A DNA stretch of 47,915 nucleotides from CAYNSB01 sp964399625 (GCA_964399625.1 CAYNSB010000031.1:1-47915); one strand, 5' to 3'; counted from the stretch's first letter, positions 40,143-47,915 are shown. A program made the numbers and translations. The notes: generated by a model not told the origin, from the sequence alone.

Positions 40143-41299
40143 GCACAGGCACAAAGCCCGTCCCCGTCACCGTTTCGCAGGATCAGGCCGCGCGCCTCCG
40201 CGCGATGTCCGATGCGGCTCGCGTCGTCGTAAGCTCTTCGCTCATCGCGCCGCCCGCTCCGCGACCGCAGCGCGCCGAGCCCGAGCGCCCGCAGATCACC
40301 GTCGTGCCCACGCGCATCGCGCCGGCACGCCCCCCTTCGCCGCCGTCCCAGATCGCCAGGCCCGCCCCGGTTTCGTTTGCGCCCGCTGCGGCCACGCCCG
40401 AGCGCCCTATCGCGCCGCGTGCCCGTGTCATCGCCATCTCCTCGGGCAAAGGGGGCGTGGGCAAGACCAGCCTCGCCGTCAATCTCGCCATCGCCCTCGC
40501 ACAACTCAACAAGCGCGTCTCGCTTCTCGATGCCGACATGGGCATGGCCAACGCCGACGTCATGTGCGGGCTCATGCCCATCCGAAGGCTCGAGTCCGTC
40601 GTCGCAAGCCCCTCCTCCGCGCCATCGCTCAACGAGATCTCCATCCCCGCTCCAGGTGGTTTCCGCCTCGTCCCCGGCACCGTGGGCATCGCTCGCATGG
40701 CCTCCATGAGCGCCGCCGAACGTGCGACTCTGATCGCGGCGCTCGACCAGCTCGAACGTGAGAACGACATCGTGCTCATCGACACCGGCGCCGGCCTTGG
40801 GCCCGACGTGCTCGCGATGATCCGTCACGCCGACCTCGCGCTCATCGTGGCGACACCGGAACCCACGTCGATCACCGACGCCTACGCGCTCATCAAGTGC
40901 GTCGTGCTCGATCGACCGGTCCACCCTCCGCGCCCACGCATCGAGCCCGGGTCGCCTCCCCCGCCCCCGACCATCCCCCTCGCGCTCGTCGTCAATCAGG
41001 CCGCAGATTCTGCCGAGGGCGTGGAGGTCCACCGCCGAATCTCCTCAGTCTGCGAGCGATTCTTGCGCCACACGCCCACGCTCGCGGGCATCATCCGGGC
41101 CGACGCGTCCGTCGGCGAGGCGGTGCGTCAGCGAAAGCCCCTGCTCCTCCGCACGCCGCGTGCTCGTGCCGCGGAGGACATCCGTCCCATCGCCGCCGCG
41201 CTGGCACGCCACACGCCACTCACGCCCGACAATCTCGCGCTGCGTGTTGGGGAAAGGTCCGGGAGATGGGCCCGCCTCGCCGCTCGCCTGGGACTTTGA
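40139..41299 (+). CDS. flhG: flagellar number regulator FlhG/FleN (MinD-like ATPase)
   Basis: A 386-residue protein. The N-terminal DQAARLR (15-21) is the FlhF-activating motif of FlhG, after which comes a Pro-rich linker. The deviant Walker A SSGKGGVGKTS (101-111), with the signature lysine 104, starts the ATPase domain. It continues with VSLLDADMGMANADVMCGL and IVLIDTGAGLGPDV. It partners FlhF and in polar flagellates restrains the number of flagella, through the FleQ/FlrA regulator or C-ring proteins. GTG at 40139 overlaps flhF. A terminator follows. Confidence 0.93.
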   Translation: MSTGTKPVPVTVSQDQAARLRAMSDAARVVVSSSLIAPPAPRPQRAEPERPQITVVPTRIAPARPPSPPSQIARPAPVSFAPAAATPERPIAPRARVIAISSGKGGVGKTSLAVNLAIALAQLNKRVSLLDADMGMANADVMCGLMPIRRLESVVASPSSAPSLNEISIPAPGGFRLVPGTVGIARMASMSAAERATLIAALDQLERENDIVLIDTGAGLGPDVLAMIRHADLALIVATPEPTSITDAYALIKCVVLDRPVHPPRPRIEPGSPPPPPTIPLALVVNQAADSAEGVEVHRRISSVCERFLRHTPTLAGIIRADASVGEAVRQRKPLLLRTPRARAAEDIRPIAAALARHTPLTPDNLALRVGERSGRWARLAARLGL

Positions 41300-41339
41300 C
41301 GGTTGCGCCGATGGTGCGGCCCACGCTTTGCGACAATCC

Positions 41340-41360
41340 CCGCGCACTCGCGGTTTTTTT
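41340..41360 (+). terminator. intrinsic terminator after flhG
   Basis: CCGCG (41340-41344), loop CACT, CGCGG (41349-41353), then seven T (41354-41360). A classic Rho-independent terminator 40 bases after the flhG stop. Confidence 0.8.
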
Positions 41361-41451
41361 GTAGCGCAAACCGCATGAACGGGGTTGTCTGGTCGATCAA
41401 GTCTCACGGGCGATCACTGCGCGAACGCAACGCCCCACGGAGAGAGCAGCG

Positions 41452-41712
41452 GTGAACTCGGCACTTCCCGTCAAGACGATCGCGGGCATGTTCGCGCTGG
41501 CGGGCTTCGCCGTCGCGCTCATCGCCGGAATCGCTGCGGGAAACTCGGCCACGCGCGTGATGGTCATCGCCGTCGCGAGCCTCTTCCTCTGCCAGGTTGT
41601 TGGGGTTCTGGCAGGCGCGGTCCTCGATCGCGTCGTGCGCGAGCACCTCGACTCGCAGTCATCCACATCTCATGCACCACCGCGTGAGCACGCGCGCGCT
41701 CCCGCCGGTTGA
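41452..41712 (+). CDS. small two-helix membrane protein between flhG and fliA
   Basis: An 86-residue protein with two hydrophobic helices (VKTIAGMFALAGFAVALIAG, then RVMVIAVASLFLCQVVGVLA) and a basic C-terminal tail ending in a Pro/Ala/His-rich stretch. I do not recognise it. The GTG start is supported by GGAGAGAG six bases upstream. It lies past the flhG terminator and immediately before fliA, whose possible promoter overlaps its stop codon. It could be a flagellar accessory protein, but this rests on position only. Confidence 0.6.
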   Translation: MNSALPVKTIAGMFALAGFAVALIAGIAAGNSATRVMVIAVASLFLCQVVGVLAGAVLDRVVREHLDSQSSTSHAPPREHARAPAG

Positions 41713-41742
41713 CACTTGCATTTCCCGGAGACTCTGTATACT
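41709..41742 (+). promoter_or_regulatory. candidate promoter of fliA
   Basis: TATACT (41737-41742) is a good -10. TTGCAT (41716-41721) is 15 bases upstream and TTGACA (41709-41714) 22 bases upstream; neither spacing is ideal. The leader of about 85 bases ends with the AAGGAG ribosome site of fliA. Confidence 0.4.
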
Positions 41743-41832
41743 CCGCACACGCTGCGACCCAGGACGGGTCCACGAGTTCGAATGCCGCGATCGTGCGGCG
41801 ACAACTGAACGACAGATGGTCAAGGAGCGGCC

Positions 41833-42699
41833 ATGACAGCGACGAAGCAGTCGAAGACGATGCGCATGATGCGCCGCGGCGCCAAGGGCGAGAGCCCCAA
41901 GCCGCTCAACAAGATGACCGACACCCAGGTCTGGCAGGAGTACGAGCGCTCACGCTCGAACGACTCTCGCCTCCAGGAAGTCCGAAACTTCCTGATGGAG
42001 AAGTACCTCCACCTCGTCCGCTTCAACGCCGAGCGGATCTCCACCCGTCTCCCCGACGAGGTCGACGTCGAGGACCTCATGTCCGCCGGGCTCTTCGGGC
42101 TCATGGACGCCATCGACGCCTTCGATCTCGACCGCAAGGTCAAGTTCGAGACGTACTGCGCCACCCGAATCCGCGGCGCGATCCTCGATGAGCTCCGCGC
42201 CATGGACTGGGTCCCGCGCCTCGTGCGCCATCGCACCGCCAAGGTCGAGAGCGTCAAGCAGAAGTTCGAGATGAAGCACGGGCGCCCGCCCACCCAGGCG
42301 GAGATCTCCGACATCCTCGGCCTCCCCGCCGAGGAGTTCGAGAAGGTCGATCGCGACGGCAAGGCCGTCCAGACCCACTCCATCACGCGCAAGGCGATCG
42401 GCTCCGACGGCTCCAAGGAGTTCCGCGAGCTCGACGTGGTCCGCGAGGAGGACGACACGAACCCCATGCGCGCCATGCAGCGCCGCGACCTCAAGGACCT
42501 CATCACCAAGGGCCTGTCCCGCGCCGAGCGCCTCATCGTCATCCTCTACTACTACGAGCAGATGACGATGAAGGAGATCGGCTCCACGCTCGATCTCTCC
42601 GAGAGCCGCGTCAGCCAGATGCACTCGTCCATCCTGGCCCGCCTCAAGTCCCACATGCAGAATCGCACGCCAGAACTCGAGCCCATGCCCGCCCACTAA
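41833..42699 (+). CDS. fliA: RNA polymerase sigma factor FliA/WhiG family (sigma-28)
   Basis: A 288-residue sigma factor. Region 2 includes YLHLVRFNAERISTRLPDEV, EDLMSAGLFGLMDAIDAFD and KFETYCATRIRGAILDELRA, the FliA form with the strongly conserved RIRGAILDELR. Region 3 is HGRPPTQAEISDILGLPAEE. Region 4 is LSRAERLIVILYYYEQMTMK followed by EIGSTLDLSESRVSQMHSSI. It should read late flagellar and chemotaxis promoters; several candidate sites occur in this window. The first 25 residues are basic and extra to the family. No anti-sigma flgM was found in the window. Confidence 0.95.
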   Translation: MTATKQSKTMRMMRRGAKGESPKPLNKMTDTQVWQEYERSRSNDSRLQEVRNFLMEKYLHLVRFNAERISTRLPDEVDVEDLMSAGLFGLMDAIDAFDLDRKVKFETYCATRIRGAILDELRAMDWVPRLVRHRTAKVESVKQKFEMKHGRPPTQAEISDILGLPAEEFEKVDRDGKAVQTHSITRKAIGSDGSKEFRELDVVREEDDTNPMRAMQRRDLKDLITKGLSRAERLIVILYYYEQMTMKEIGSTLDLSESRVSQMHSSILARLKSHMQNRTPELEPMPAH

Positions 42700-42730
42700 G
42701 GGGGCCACAGATCGAACAGGCACGCTCCCA

Positions 42731-42762
42731 GGCCCCTCGCCCGCGCGAGGGGCCTTATCTTT
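42731..42762 (+). terminator. intrinsic terminator after fliA
   Basis: GGCCCCTCGC (42731-42740), loop CCGC, GCGAGGGGCC (42745-42754): a perfect 10-bp stem followed by TTATCTTT. It closes the flagellar cluster. Confidence 0.85.
42756..42761 (+). promoter_or_regulatory. -10-like element eight bases before folK
   Basis: TATCTT (42756-42761), part of the T-rich tail of the fliA terminator, ends eight bases before the GTG of folK, which has no Shine-Dalgarno. It fits the leaderless-type pattern, but no -35 is possible inside the terminator stem, so confidence is low. Confidence 0.2.
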
Positions 42763-42769
42763 CCGCACC

Positions 42770-43276
42770 GTGAGTGGGGACGCGAAGCACATCCCGGATC
42801 GACCGTCGCACGAGGCGTTCGTCGCGCTGGGTGGCAATATCGGCGACCGGCACGCGATCCTCGCCCGTGCGCTCGACGCGCTCCGGGCCCACCCCTCGAT
42901 CACCCTCGTGGCCCACTCACGCACCCACGAGTACCCCGCGTGGGGACCGATCGCCCAGAGCCCCTACCTCAACGCCGCAGCCCACCTGCGCACGACGCTC
43001 GCCCCTCGCGATCTTCTGCACGCGCTTCTCGCCATGGAGCGAGCCCTCGGTCGCGATCGTTCCCGCGAGCAGCGGTGGGGTCCACGCACCCTCGATCTCG
43101 ATCTGCTCCTCTACGACGACCTCACCATCCGCGAGCCCGATCTCACCGTGCCGCACCCCTGGCTCGCCAAGCGACGTTTCGTTCTCGAGCCGCTCGCCGA
43201 GCTCTGCCCCGACCGGCTCGTACCGGGACAATCGCGAGCCGTCCGCGATCTGCTCGCGGCCCTTCCCGCGGATTGA
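42770..43276 (+). CDS. folK: 2-amino-4-hydroxy-6-hydroxymethyldihydropteridine diphosphokinase
   Basis: 168-residue HPPK of folate synthesis, which transfers diphosphate from ATP to the pterin. Motifs: VALGGNIGDR (ALGsNlGdr), the block SPYLNAAAHLRTTLAPRDLL, then ERALGRDRSREQRWGPRTLD followed by LDLLLYDD (the R..rwgpRtlDlDil.y signature) and LTVPHPWLAKRRFVLEPLAE. The GTG start adds about 15 residues before the first strand. The gene begins just after the fliA terminator and ends 144 bp from the convergent LON-domain gene. That gap holds nothing I recognise. Confidence 0.94.
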   Translation: MSGDAKHIPDRPSHEAFVALGGNIGDRHAILARALDALRAHPSITLVAHSRTHEYPAWGPIAQSPYLNAAAHLRTTLAPRDLLHALLAMERALGRDRSREQRWGPRTLDLDLLLYDDLTIREPDLTVPHPWLAKRRFVLEPLAELCPDRLVPGQSRAVRDLLAALPAD

Positions 43277-43420
43277 AACGCTGCATAACGGATCTGGATC
43301 GACGCGCTCGACCCGCTCGGCACGCCGTCCTCCGTTCTGTTCAGCGTGCGCATCGTCGGAGAAGCTTTCGATCCACACGGGCAACACGGCGGCGCGGGCG
43401 AGAGGTCCGCGGGTCGAGGG

Positions 43421-44149
43421 CTAGTTCCAACTGCATCCCTTGGGCCACTCGCCGGCATGCTGGTGAGCGGACAGCATCACCAGGCGCACCAACTCTCGCA
43501 GTTCGTCCTCCACGATCCCGGCACGCTCGCCCGCGTCACCCTCGGCGAGCAGGCGGTACTTCACCTCGCGTCGGATCGGAAGAGCGAAGGCGACGAGTTC
43601 CAACAGCACTGCGGTGGGAATCTCGTCGTCCCGCACGCGCTCGAGCACCCAGCCTCCATTCTTGAGCTCGGTCAGGCGTCCCTCATCGATCAACTCGCCC
43701 AGGCGTTCGCGCACGCCGTAGAGCTGGGTCTCCGCGTCGCCTTCAACGCCCACGGGCTCGAGCATCGCCTCGCGATACAGGCGCGGGCCGTGCTCCTCGG
43801 TCATCATGTCGTCGGGCGCAATCTCTCGAGTGATCCGGGCCCTGCACACGCCCTGCAGCAGCACGTTGTACCGCCCGTCCGGCAGGCGCTCGTGCTGCAT
43901 GATCTGCCCCACGCACACGGCCGGGCGAAGCGGCGGGCGCGCGTGGTACTGCTGCTTCCAATCCGTGCCCTCAAAGACCGCCATGGCGATCTGCCCGGAG
44001 CCATCGAGCGCGTGCTCGATCATCTGCCGGTAGCGCGGCTCAAAGACATGCAGCGGCAGCACCTGCTGCGGCAGCAACACCACGCCGTCCAGTGGGAATA
44101 TGGGAATCGGCTTGCCGAAGTTCACCTGAATGGCGTGCTCTTCAGCCAC
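43421..44149 (-). CDS. LON N-terminal (substrate-binding) domain protein
   Basis: A 242-residue stand-alone LON-NTD protein, without the AAA+ and protease parts of Lon. Signature sequence: IPIFPLDGVVLLPQQVLPLH (the PlfPL..vvlfPg..lpL motif), then VFEPRYRQMI (ifE.RY..m) and IMQHERLPDGRYNVLLQGVC (i.......dGr......G..R). Such proteins bind unfolded or partner proteins, and their cellular role is mostly unknown. GTG at 44149: AGGAC is only three bases upstream, while TACGAT ends nine bases upstream, so leaderless initiation is possible. It follows pgk by 48 bases on the same strand. Confidence 0.85.
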   Translation of the reverse strand: MAEEHAIQVNFGKPIPIFPLDGVVLLPQQVLPLHVFEPRYRQMIEHALDGSGQIAMAVFEGTDWKQQYHARPPLRPAVCVGQIMQHERLPDGRYNVLLQGVCRARITREIAPDDMMTEEHGPRLYREAMLEPVGVEGDAETQLYGVRERLGELIDEGRLTELKNGGWVLERVRDDEIPTAVLLELVAFALPIRREVKYRLLAEGDAGERAGIVEDELRELVRLVMLSAHQHAGEWPKGCSWN

Positions 44150-44197
44150 AGCGTCCTGATCGTAGCCCGCCGACGGCCCGTCTCTCCGCTGGCGTGC

Positions 44198-45406
44198 TCA
44201 GGCGTTGTCGAGCAGCTCCACGCTCTCGAAGGGCTTGCCCTCGAGCATCTCCAGCGAGGCGCCGCCGCCCGTGGACACGTGCGAGAGTTTGCTCGCAAGG
44301 TCGAACTTCTCGGCCGCCGCGGCCGAGTCGCCGCCGCCCACGATCGAGATCGCGCCCTTGCCCGTGGCCTCGGCGATCGCCTTGCCGACCTGCTGCGTGC
44401 CCACGCGGAAGGGCATCCACTCAAAGACGCCCATGGGCCCATTCCACACGATCGTCTTGGCCTTGCCGATCGCGAGCGCATACTTCGTCTGCGTCTTGGG
44501 CCCGATGTCCAGGCCCATGTACCCCTCGGGGATCTGCTCGTCGCTGGTGACCTTGATGTCGCCCGGCTTCTCGTCGAACTGGTTGGCGGTGATGTGATCC
44601 ACCGGCAGATGCAGCTCGCACTTGAGCTTCGCCGCCTGCTCGAGGATCTTCTTGGCGTCGGCGACCTTGTCGCTCTCGATCTTGCTCGAGCCGGTCTTCT
44701 TGCCCAGGGCCGCGAGGAACGTGTACGCCATCGCGCCTCCCACCAGGATCGCGTCGGCCTTGGGCAGCAGGTTCGCGATCGCGGGAAGCTTGTCGGAGAC
44801 CTTGGCCCCACCGAGGATGACGACGAAGGGCTTGGCGGGATTGCGCACCGCATCTGAAAGGTACTTGATCTCCTTCTCGACGAGGAAGCCCACGACGCGT
44901 GGCTTGCCGGCCATCGCCCTGGGCACCGCGACCATGCTCGCGTCGGGCCGGTGGCACGTTCCAAAGGCGTCGTTCACGTAGACATCGCCGTACGCCGCCA
45001 GCTTGCCCGCGAACGCGGCATCGCCCTTCTTCTCGCCCTTGGCGAACCGCAGGTTGTCCAGCAGAAGCACCTCGCCGTCCTTGAGCGCCGCGACGCCCGC
45101 GGCGGCGGCCGCATCGACGCAGTCGTTGCTCGGGAACGCGACGGGCTTCTTCAGCAGTTCCGACAGGCGCGCCGCGACCGGCTTCAGCGAGAACTCGGTC
45201 TCGAAGCCCGTGCCCTCGGGGCGGCCCATGTGGGACATCAGAATGGCGCGTCCACCACGATCGAGGACGCTGCGGATGGTCGGGAGCGCCTCGCGGATCC
45301 GTCGATCATCCTCGATGATCCCGCTCTCGATGGGGACGTTGAAGTCCACGCGAATCAGGACGCGCTTCCCATTGACGTCGACCGCGCTGATGTTCTTCTT
45401 GGGCAT
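44198..45406 (-). CDS. pgk: phosphoglycerate kinase
   Basis: 402-residue glycolytic enzyme that makes ATP from 1,3-bisphosphoglycerate. Hallmarks: RVLIRVDFNVPIESG, SHMGRPEG, the block VYVNDAFGTCHRPDASMVAV (VNDAFGtaHR.haS), FVVILGGAKVSDKLPAI, TIVWNGPMGVFE, then GGGDSAAA and HVSTGGGASLEMLEGK. The frame is open upstream to 45448, but ATG at 45406 has AGGGAGG seven bases before it and starts the family sequence. Length is normal for bacterial PGK. Confidence 0.97.
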   Translation of the reverse strand: MPKKNISAVDVNGKRVLIRVDFNVPIESGIIEDDRRIREALPTIRSVLDRGGRAILMSHMGRPEGTGFETEFSLKPVAARLSELLKKPVAFPSNDCVDAAAAAGVAALKDGEVLLLDNLRFAKGEKKGDAAFAGKLAAYGDVYVNDAFGTCHRPDASMVAVPRAMAGKPRVVGFLVEKEIKYLSDAVRNPAKPFVVILGGAKVSDKLPAIANLLPKADAILVGGAMAYTFLAALGKKTGSSKIESDKVADAKKILEQAAKLKCELHLPVDHITANQFDEKPGDIKVTSDEQIPEGYMGLDIGPKTQTKYALAIGKAKTIVWNGPMGVFEWMPFRVGTQQVGKAIAEATGKGAISIVGGGDSAAAAEKFDLASKLSHVSTGGGASLEMLEGKPFESVELLDNA

Positions 45407-45516
45407 CGGCGAACCTCCCTCCACGCCATGGCGGCGTCGGGGAAACATAGGCGCAGCGACGCCCGCTTCGGCCCGATGTCAGGATTCGGTTCGCCTGTCG
45501 ATTCCCGATTTCGTGC

Positions 45517-45852
45517 TCAGATCGCCGCCCCTAGGCGTGCGTCGATCGACGGGTACCACCGGCGTGCGGTCGCCGCGTCGAATCGCTCAGGCAACGTGAA
45601 CGCCTCGCCCGGGTCCTGCTCGCGCTCCATCAAGAACTCCATCACGCTCTCGATCGTCCGAGAGGGAGCCTGGGAGCCGCCGCACCAGTACTGGTGGTCC
45701 ACCCACGACAGCGTGACGATGTGGAGCGTCGTGCGCACGGCAGTTGCCCGACCCGTGGAACCGCCTTGGGCGGCCTGCTCGCGCGTGACGGCGACCTCGT
45801 AGCGCCACCCGTGGCCCGTCTCCGTCTCAGTTCTTACGTCGATCTGTGCCAC
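45517..45852 (-). CDS. small protein of unknown function
   Basis: A 111-residue soluble protein with two alternating beta parts followed by helix: IDVRTETETGHGWRYEVAVT, then LHIVTLSWVDHQYWCGG, then FTLPERFDAATARRWYPSID. I do not know a function; the SWVDHQYWCGG core suggests a conserved family. The frame is open to an ATG at 45900, but GTG at 45852 has AGGAG ten bases upstream and is preferred. It is divergent from the permease gene, with a 120 bp shared upstream region, and lies 110 bp upstream of pgk on the same strand. Confidence 0.6.
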   Translation of the reverse strand: MAQIDVRTETETGHGWRYEVAVTREQAAQGGSTGRATAVRTTLHIVTLSWVDHQYWCGGSQAPSRTIESVMEFLMEREQDPGEAFTLPERFDAATARRWYPSIDARLGAAI

Positions 45853-45972
45853 CGGGCGATCACTCCTTCGGTAGGATTGGACCACAGAAGCCCGCACCAT
45901 GCAACGCGCCGCCGTGCTCGACGGGAAAGAAAGCGCGAAGCGTCCTGTATCTCGGCCCGGAGGGGTCCACTC

Positions 45973-47325
45973 TTGACGTTCCTACTGGAAACGATCCGCC
46001 TGGGGCTCTCAAATCTGCGTCTGCACAAGCTGCGCAGCTTCCTGACGGCCCTGGGCATCATCCTGGGCGTCGCCGCGGTCATCACGATGGTGGCGGTGGG
46101 GGAGGGCGGCAAGCGTGCGGCCCTGCTCCAAATCGAGCAGCTCGGGGCCAAGAACATCATCCTCCGCTCCGTCAAGCCGGCGGAGACGACGCAGAGCCAG
46201 GGAGGTCAGCAGGGAAGCTGGGTCAGCAAGTACGGACTGACCCGGGCGACGCTGGACGTGATCCGAGAGAATTTCCCGGATGCCGAGGCGATCGTGCCGC
46301 TCAAGGAGGTCGGGAATCAGGTCCTCAAGGGCGATCGCCGCGTGCCCAGCCAGGCCTTCGGCACGACGCCCGACCTGCTCAGGGTCGCCAAGCTCCGCGT
46401 CGCACGGGGGCGCTACCTCAACGACGCGGACCTCCGCGAGAGCGCGGCGGTGTGCGTGATCGGGCCCGAGGTCGCCAAGCAACTCTTCCCGTACGACGAT
46501 GCGCTGGGAGAGACCGTGCGCATCGACGACAAGGCGCTGGTGGTCGTGGGCATCCTCGCGCCCGTGGGGCTGGCGGGCGGCGCGGGCAGCGCGCTCGTCG
46601 GGCGCGACCTGAACAAGGATCTCCATCTGCCCATCACCACCGTGCGCGCGATGTTCGGCGACACCGTGTTCCGCCGCACGAGCGGAAACTTCCAGGCGAG
46701 CGAGGTGCAGGTGTCGGAGGTCTATTTCGCCTGCCCAACGACCGAGCGTGTCATGACCGACGCGGCACGCCTGAGCCGGATCATCGATGTCCGCCATCGC
46801 GATCCCAAGGATCCCAACGTCGCGCCCAAGGACGTGACGATGATCGTGCCCTACGAACTGCTCGAGCAGAAGCGCAAGCAAGCGCTGACGTACGGCGCAA
46901 TCCTCGCGGCGATCGCGGGAATCTCGCTGCTCATCGGCGGCATCGGCATCATGAACATCATGCTCGCGTCGGTGACGGAGCGGACGCGCGAGATCGGCAT
47001 CCGGCGCGCGCTGGGCGCGACCCGCAAGCACATCGTGTGGCAGTTCCTCGTCGAGACCGGCGTGCTCTCGGCGATGGGCGGGCTCATTGGAGTCGCCATG
47101 GGCATCGGACTGAGTTACGGGATCGGGTACGGCGTGCCGCTCCTGCCAAAGGTGCCGTACCTCGGCAAGTTCGTGCCACCCGACGTCAACCTCCCCACCC
47201 AGGTGACGCTCTGGTCGATCGTGCTCGCGTTCGCGGTAGCCGCGGCCACCGGACTGGTGTTCGGCATCTACCCCGCGCGCAAAGCGGCGGGGCAGGACCC
47301 GATTGTGGCCCTGCGGCACGATTGA
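45973..47325 (+). CDS. ABC transporter permease, MacB/FtsX type
   Basis: A 450-residue permease with the MacB topology: an N-terminal membrane helix (KLRSFLTALGIILGVAAVIT), a large periplasmic domain with MacB_PCD features (TRATLDVIRENFPDAEAIVP, GRYLNDADLRESAAVCVIG), then an FtsX domain (LIGGIGIMNIMLASVTERTR, EIGIRRALGATRKHIVWQFL) and a C-terminal PARKAAGQDPIVALRHD. The frame is open far upstream, but TTG at 45973 with GGAGGGG seven bases before it is the best start. No ATPase or membrane-fusion gene is adjacent: infC follows on the other strand. Confidence 0.85.
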   Translation: MTFLLETIRLGLSNLRLHKLRSFLTALGIILGVAAVITMVAVGEGGKRAALLQIEQLGAKNIILRSVKPAETTQSQGGQQGSWVSKYGLTRATLDVIRENFPDAEAIVPLKEVGNQVLKGDRRVPSQAFGTTPDLLRVAKLRVARGRYLNDADLRESAAVCVIGPEVAKQLFPYDDALGETVRIDDKALVVVGILAPVGLAGGAGSALVGRDLNKDLHLPITTVRAMFGDTVFRRTSGNFQASEVQVSEVYFACPTTERVMTDAARLSRIIDVRHRDPKDPNVAPKDVTMIVPYELLEQKRKQALTYGAILAAIAGISLLIGGIGIMNIMLASVTERTREIGIRRALGATRKHIVWQFLVETGVLSAMGGLIGVAMGIGLSYGIGYGVPLLPKVPYLGKFVPPDVNLPTQVTLWSIVLAFAVAAATGLVFGIYPARKAAGQDPIVALRHD

Positions 47326-47346
47326 GACGCCTGCGTAGGGCGCACG

Positions 47347-47374
47347 AAAAAGCCGCGACCTCTCAGTCGCGGCT
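47347..47374 (-). terminator. terminator of infC (minus strand)
   Basis: AGCCGCGAC (47351-47359), loop CTCTCA, GTCGCGGCT (47366-47374) form a perfect 9-bp stem. On the minus strand it is followed by a run of T (AAAAA at 47347-47351 on the plus strand), 25 bases after the infC stop. Confidence 0.75.
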
Positions 47375-47398
47375 CTGTGGGTTGCGAGTCAGGTTCGC

Positions 47399-47915
47399 TC
47401 AGTCCTTGTCGTCGTCCGCGTCGTCCCCATCATCCTCTTGGGCGATCTTGGCTTCCTGCGCCTTGATCTTCGCCTCTTCCTCGGCGGCGAGCTGGGCAGC
47501 CGTCTTGCCCTCCTTCGCGGCCTTCTCGGCGCGCTCCTTCTCGAGCTTCCGCTTGGCGGCCTCGACCTTCACGCGATCCGGCGCCAGGAGGATGCTCGCC
47601 TCCTTGCCAAACCAGCGCGGCGTCTGCTCGACCTTGCAGATGTCCTGCAACTGCTTGATCGCCTCGGCCAGGTGCTCAAGCCCAAGCTCGCGGTGCTGCA
47701 TCTCGCGCCCGCGGAAGCGCTGGGCGATCTGGACCTTGTGCCCCTCCATCAGGAAGCGACGGGCCTGGTCGATTCGGATCTGCACGTCGTGCGGGTCGAT
47801 CTTGACCGAGCGCCCCATGCGGATCTGCTTGAGCTCGGAGGACTTCGAGGCCGCGCGCTGCTTCCGAGCCTTCTGCGAGAGCTCGTACTTGTACTTCCCG
47901 TAGTCCATGATCTTG
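47399..47915 (-). CDS. infC: translation initiation factor IF-3, C-terminal part (runs off the right edge)
   Basis: At least 171 residues of IF-3, which keeps ribosomal subunits apart and checks the start codon. The linker (MDYGKYKYELSQKARKQR) and C-terminal domain are present: IRMGRSVKIDPHDVQIRIDQ, then RRFLMEGHKVQIAQRFRGRE and MQHRELG. After the usual end of the domain there is an extra tail of about 45 residues rich in Lys, Glu, Ala and finally Asp (EDDGDDADDDKD). The N-terminal domain and start lie outside the window, so regulation cannot be judged. The terminator is 25 bases downstream. Confidence 0.95.
   Translation of the reverse strand, partial: KIMDYGKYKYELSQKARKQRAASKSSELKQIRMGRSVKIDPHDVQIRIDQARRFLMEGHKVQIAQRFRGREMQHRELGLEHLAEAIKQLQDICKVEQTPRWFGKEASILLAPDRVKVEAAKRKLEKERAEKAAKEGKTAAQLAAEEEAKIKAQEAKIAQEDDGDDADDDKD

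Noticed and set aside
41707..41720. GG...TTGCA before fliA as a sigma-54 promoter
   Set aside because: GG and GC are nine, not ten, bases apart; sigma-54 spacing is strict.
43277..43420. Gap between folK and the LON-domain gene as a site for a small gene or terminator
   Set aside because: No start with ribosome site and no stem followed by T-tract was found.

Overview
The window is a high-GC bacterial chromosome segment (about two thirds G+C by eye) with frequent GTG and TTG starts. The content is Gram-negative (LpxI, an FtsX/MacB-type permease, a lipoprotein, a complete flagellar export gate) and includes short conserved proteins of a kind I associate with Planctomycetota, most likely Phycisphaerae. 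That placement is inferred from gene repertoire and protein style; no rRNA or tRNA gene is visible to confirm it. I saw no insertion sequence, CRISPR array or phage gene. No gene-free stretch exceeds 300 bases.

Layout. 1-12.5 kb is a housekeeping and unknown-function flank: a partial phosphohexomutase, ispG, two PilZ proteins, an MFS exporter, a zinc-ribbon membrane protein, a GNAT acetyltransferase, obgE, a TlyA-like methyltransferase that lacks the S4 domain, lpxI, a four-cysteine small protein, a conserved unknown, a lipoprotein and an RDD protein. 12.7-18.2 kb is a translationally coupled operon: membrane-anchored TPR protein, FlgN-like chaperone, cytoplasmic histidine kinase and sigma-54-dependent response regulator. 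18.2-42.7 kb is one plus-strand flagellar cluster: flgB-flgC-fliE-fliF-fliG-fliH-fliI-fliJ-motE-like-fliK-flgD-TIGR02530-like-flgE-motA-like-fliL-like-fliN-fliO-fliP-fliQ-fliR-flhB-flhA-flhF-flhG-small membrane protein-fliA. Clear stem-loop terminators follow flhG and fliA. 42.8-47.9 kb returns to housekeeping genes: folK, a LON-domain protein, pgk, a small unknown, an orphan FtsX-type permease and the 3' part of infC.

How the genes fit together. Rod and MS ring (flgB, flgC, fliE, fliF), rotor (fliG, fliN), ATPase complex (fliH, fliI, fliJ), export gate (fliO-fliR, flhA, flhB), hook (flgD, flgE, fliK) and placement or number control (flhF, flhG) are all present. fliM and motB are absent from positions where they are usually found, and the motA-like gene looks degenerate. 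A regulatory cascade can be proposed from DNA motifs. A -24/-12 sigma-54 element lies directly before flgB, just after the sigma-54 activator gene. Several sigma-28-like elements lie before the TPR gene, fliF, the motA-like gene and a PilZ gene, and fliA closes the cluster. Four flagellar leaders (fliE, fliF, fliO, flhB) carry a hairpin with a GGA triloop 32-42 nt before the start codon. In three of them (fliF, fliO, flhB) an AGGAGG Shine-Dalgarno follows, an arrangement that resembles CsrA-type dual binding sites. Promoter and hairpin assignments are by eye and untested.
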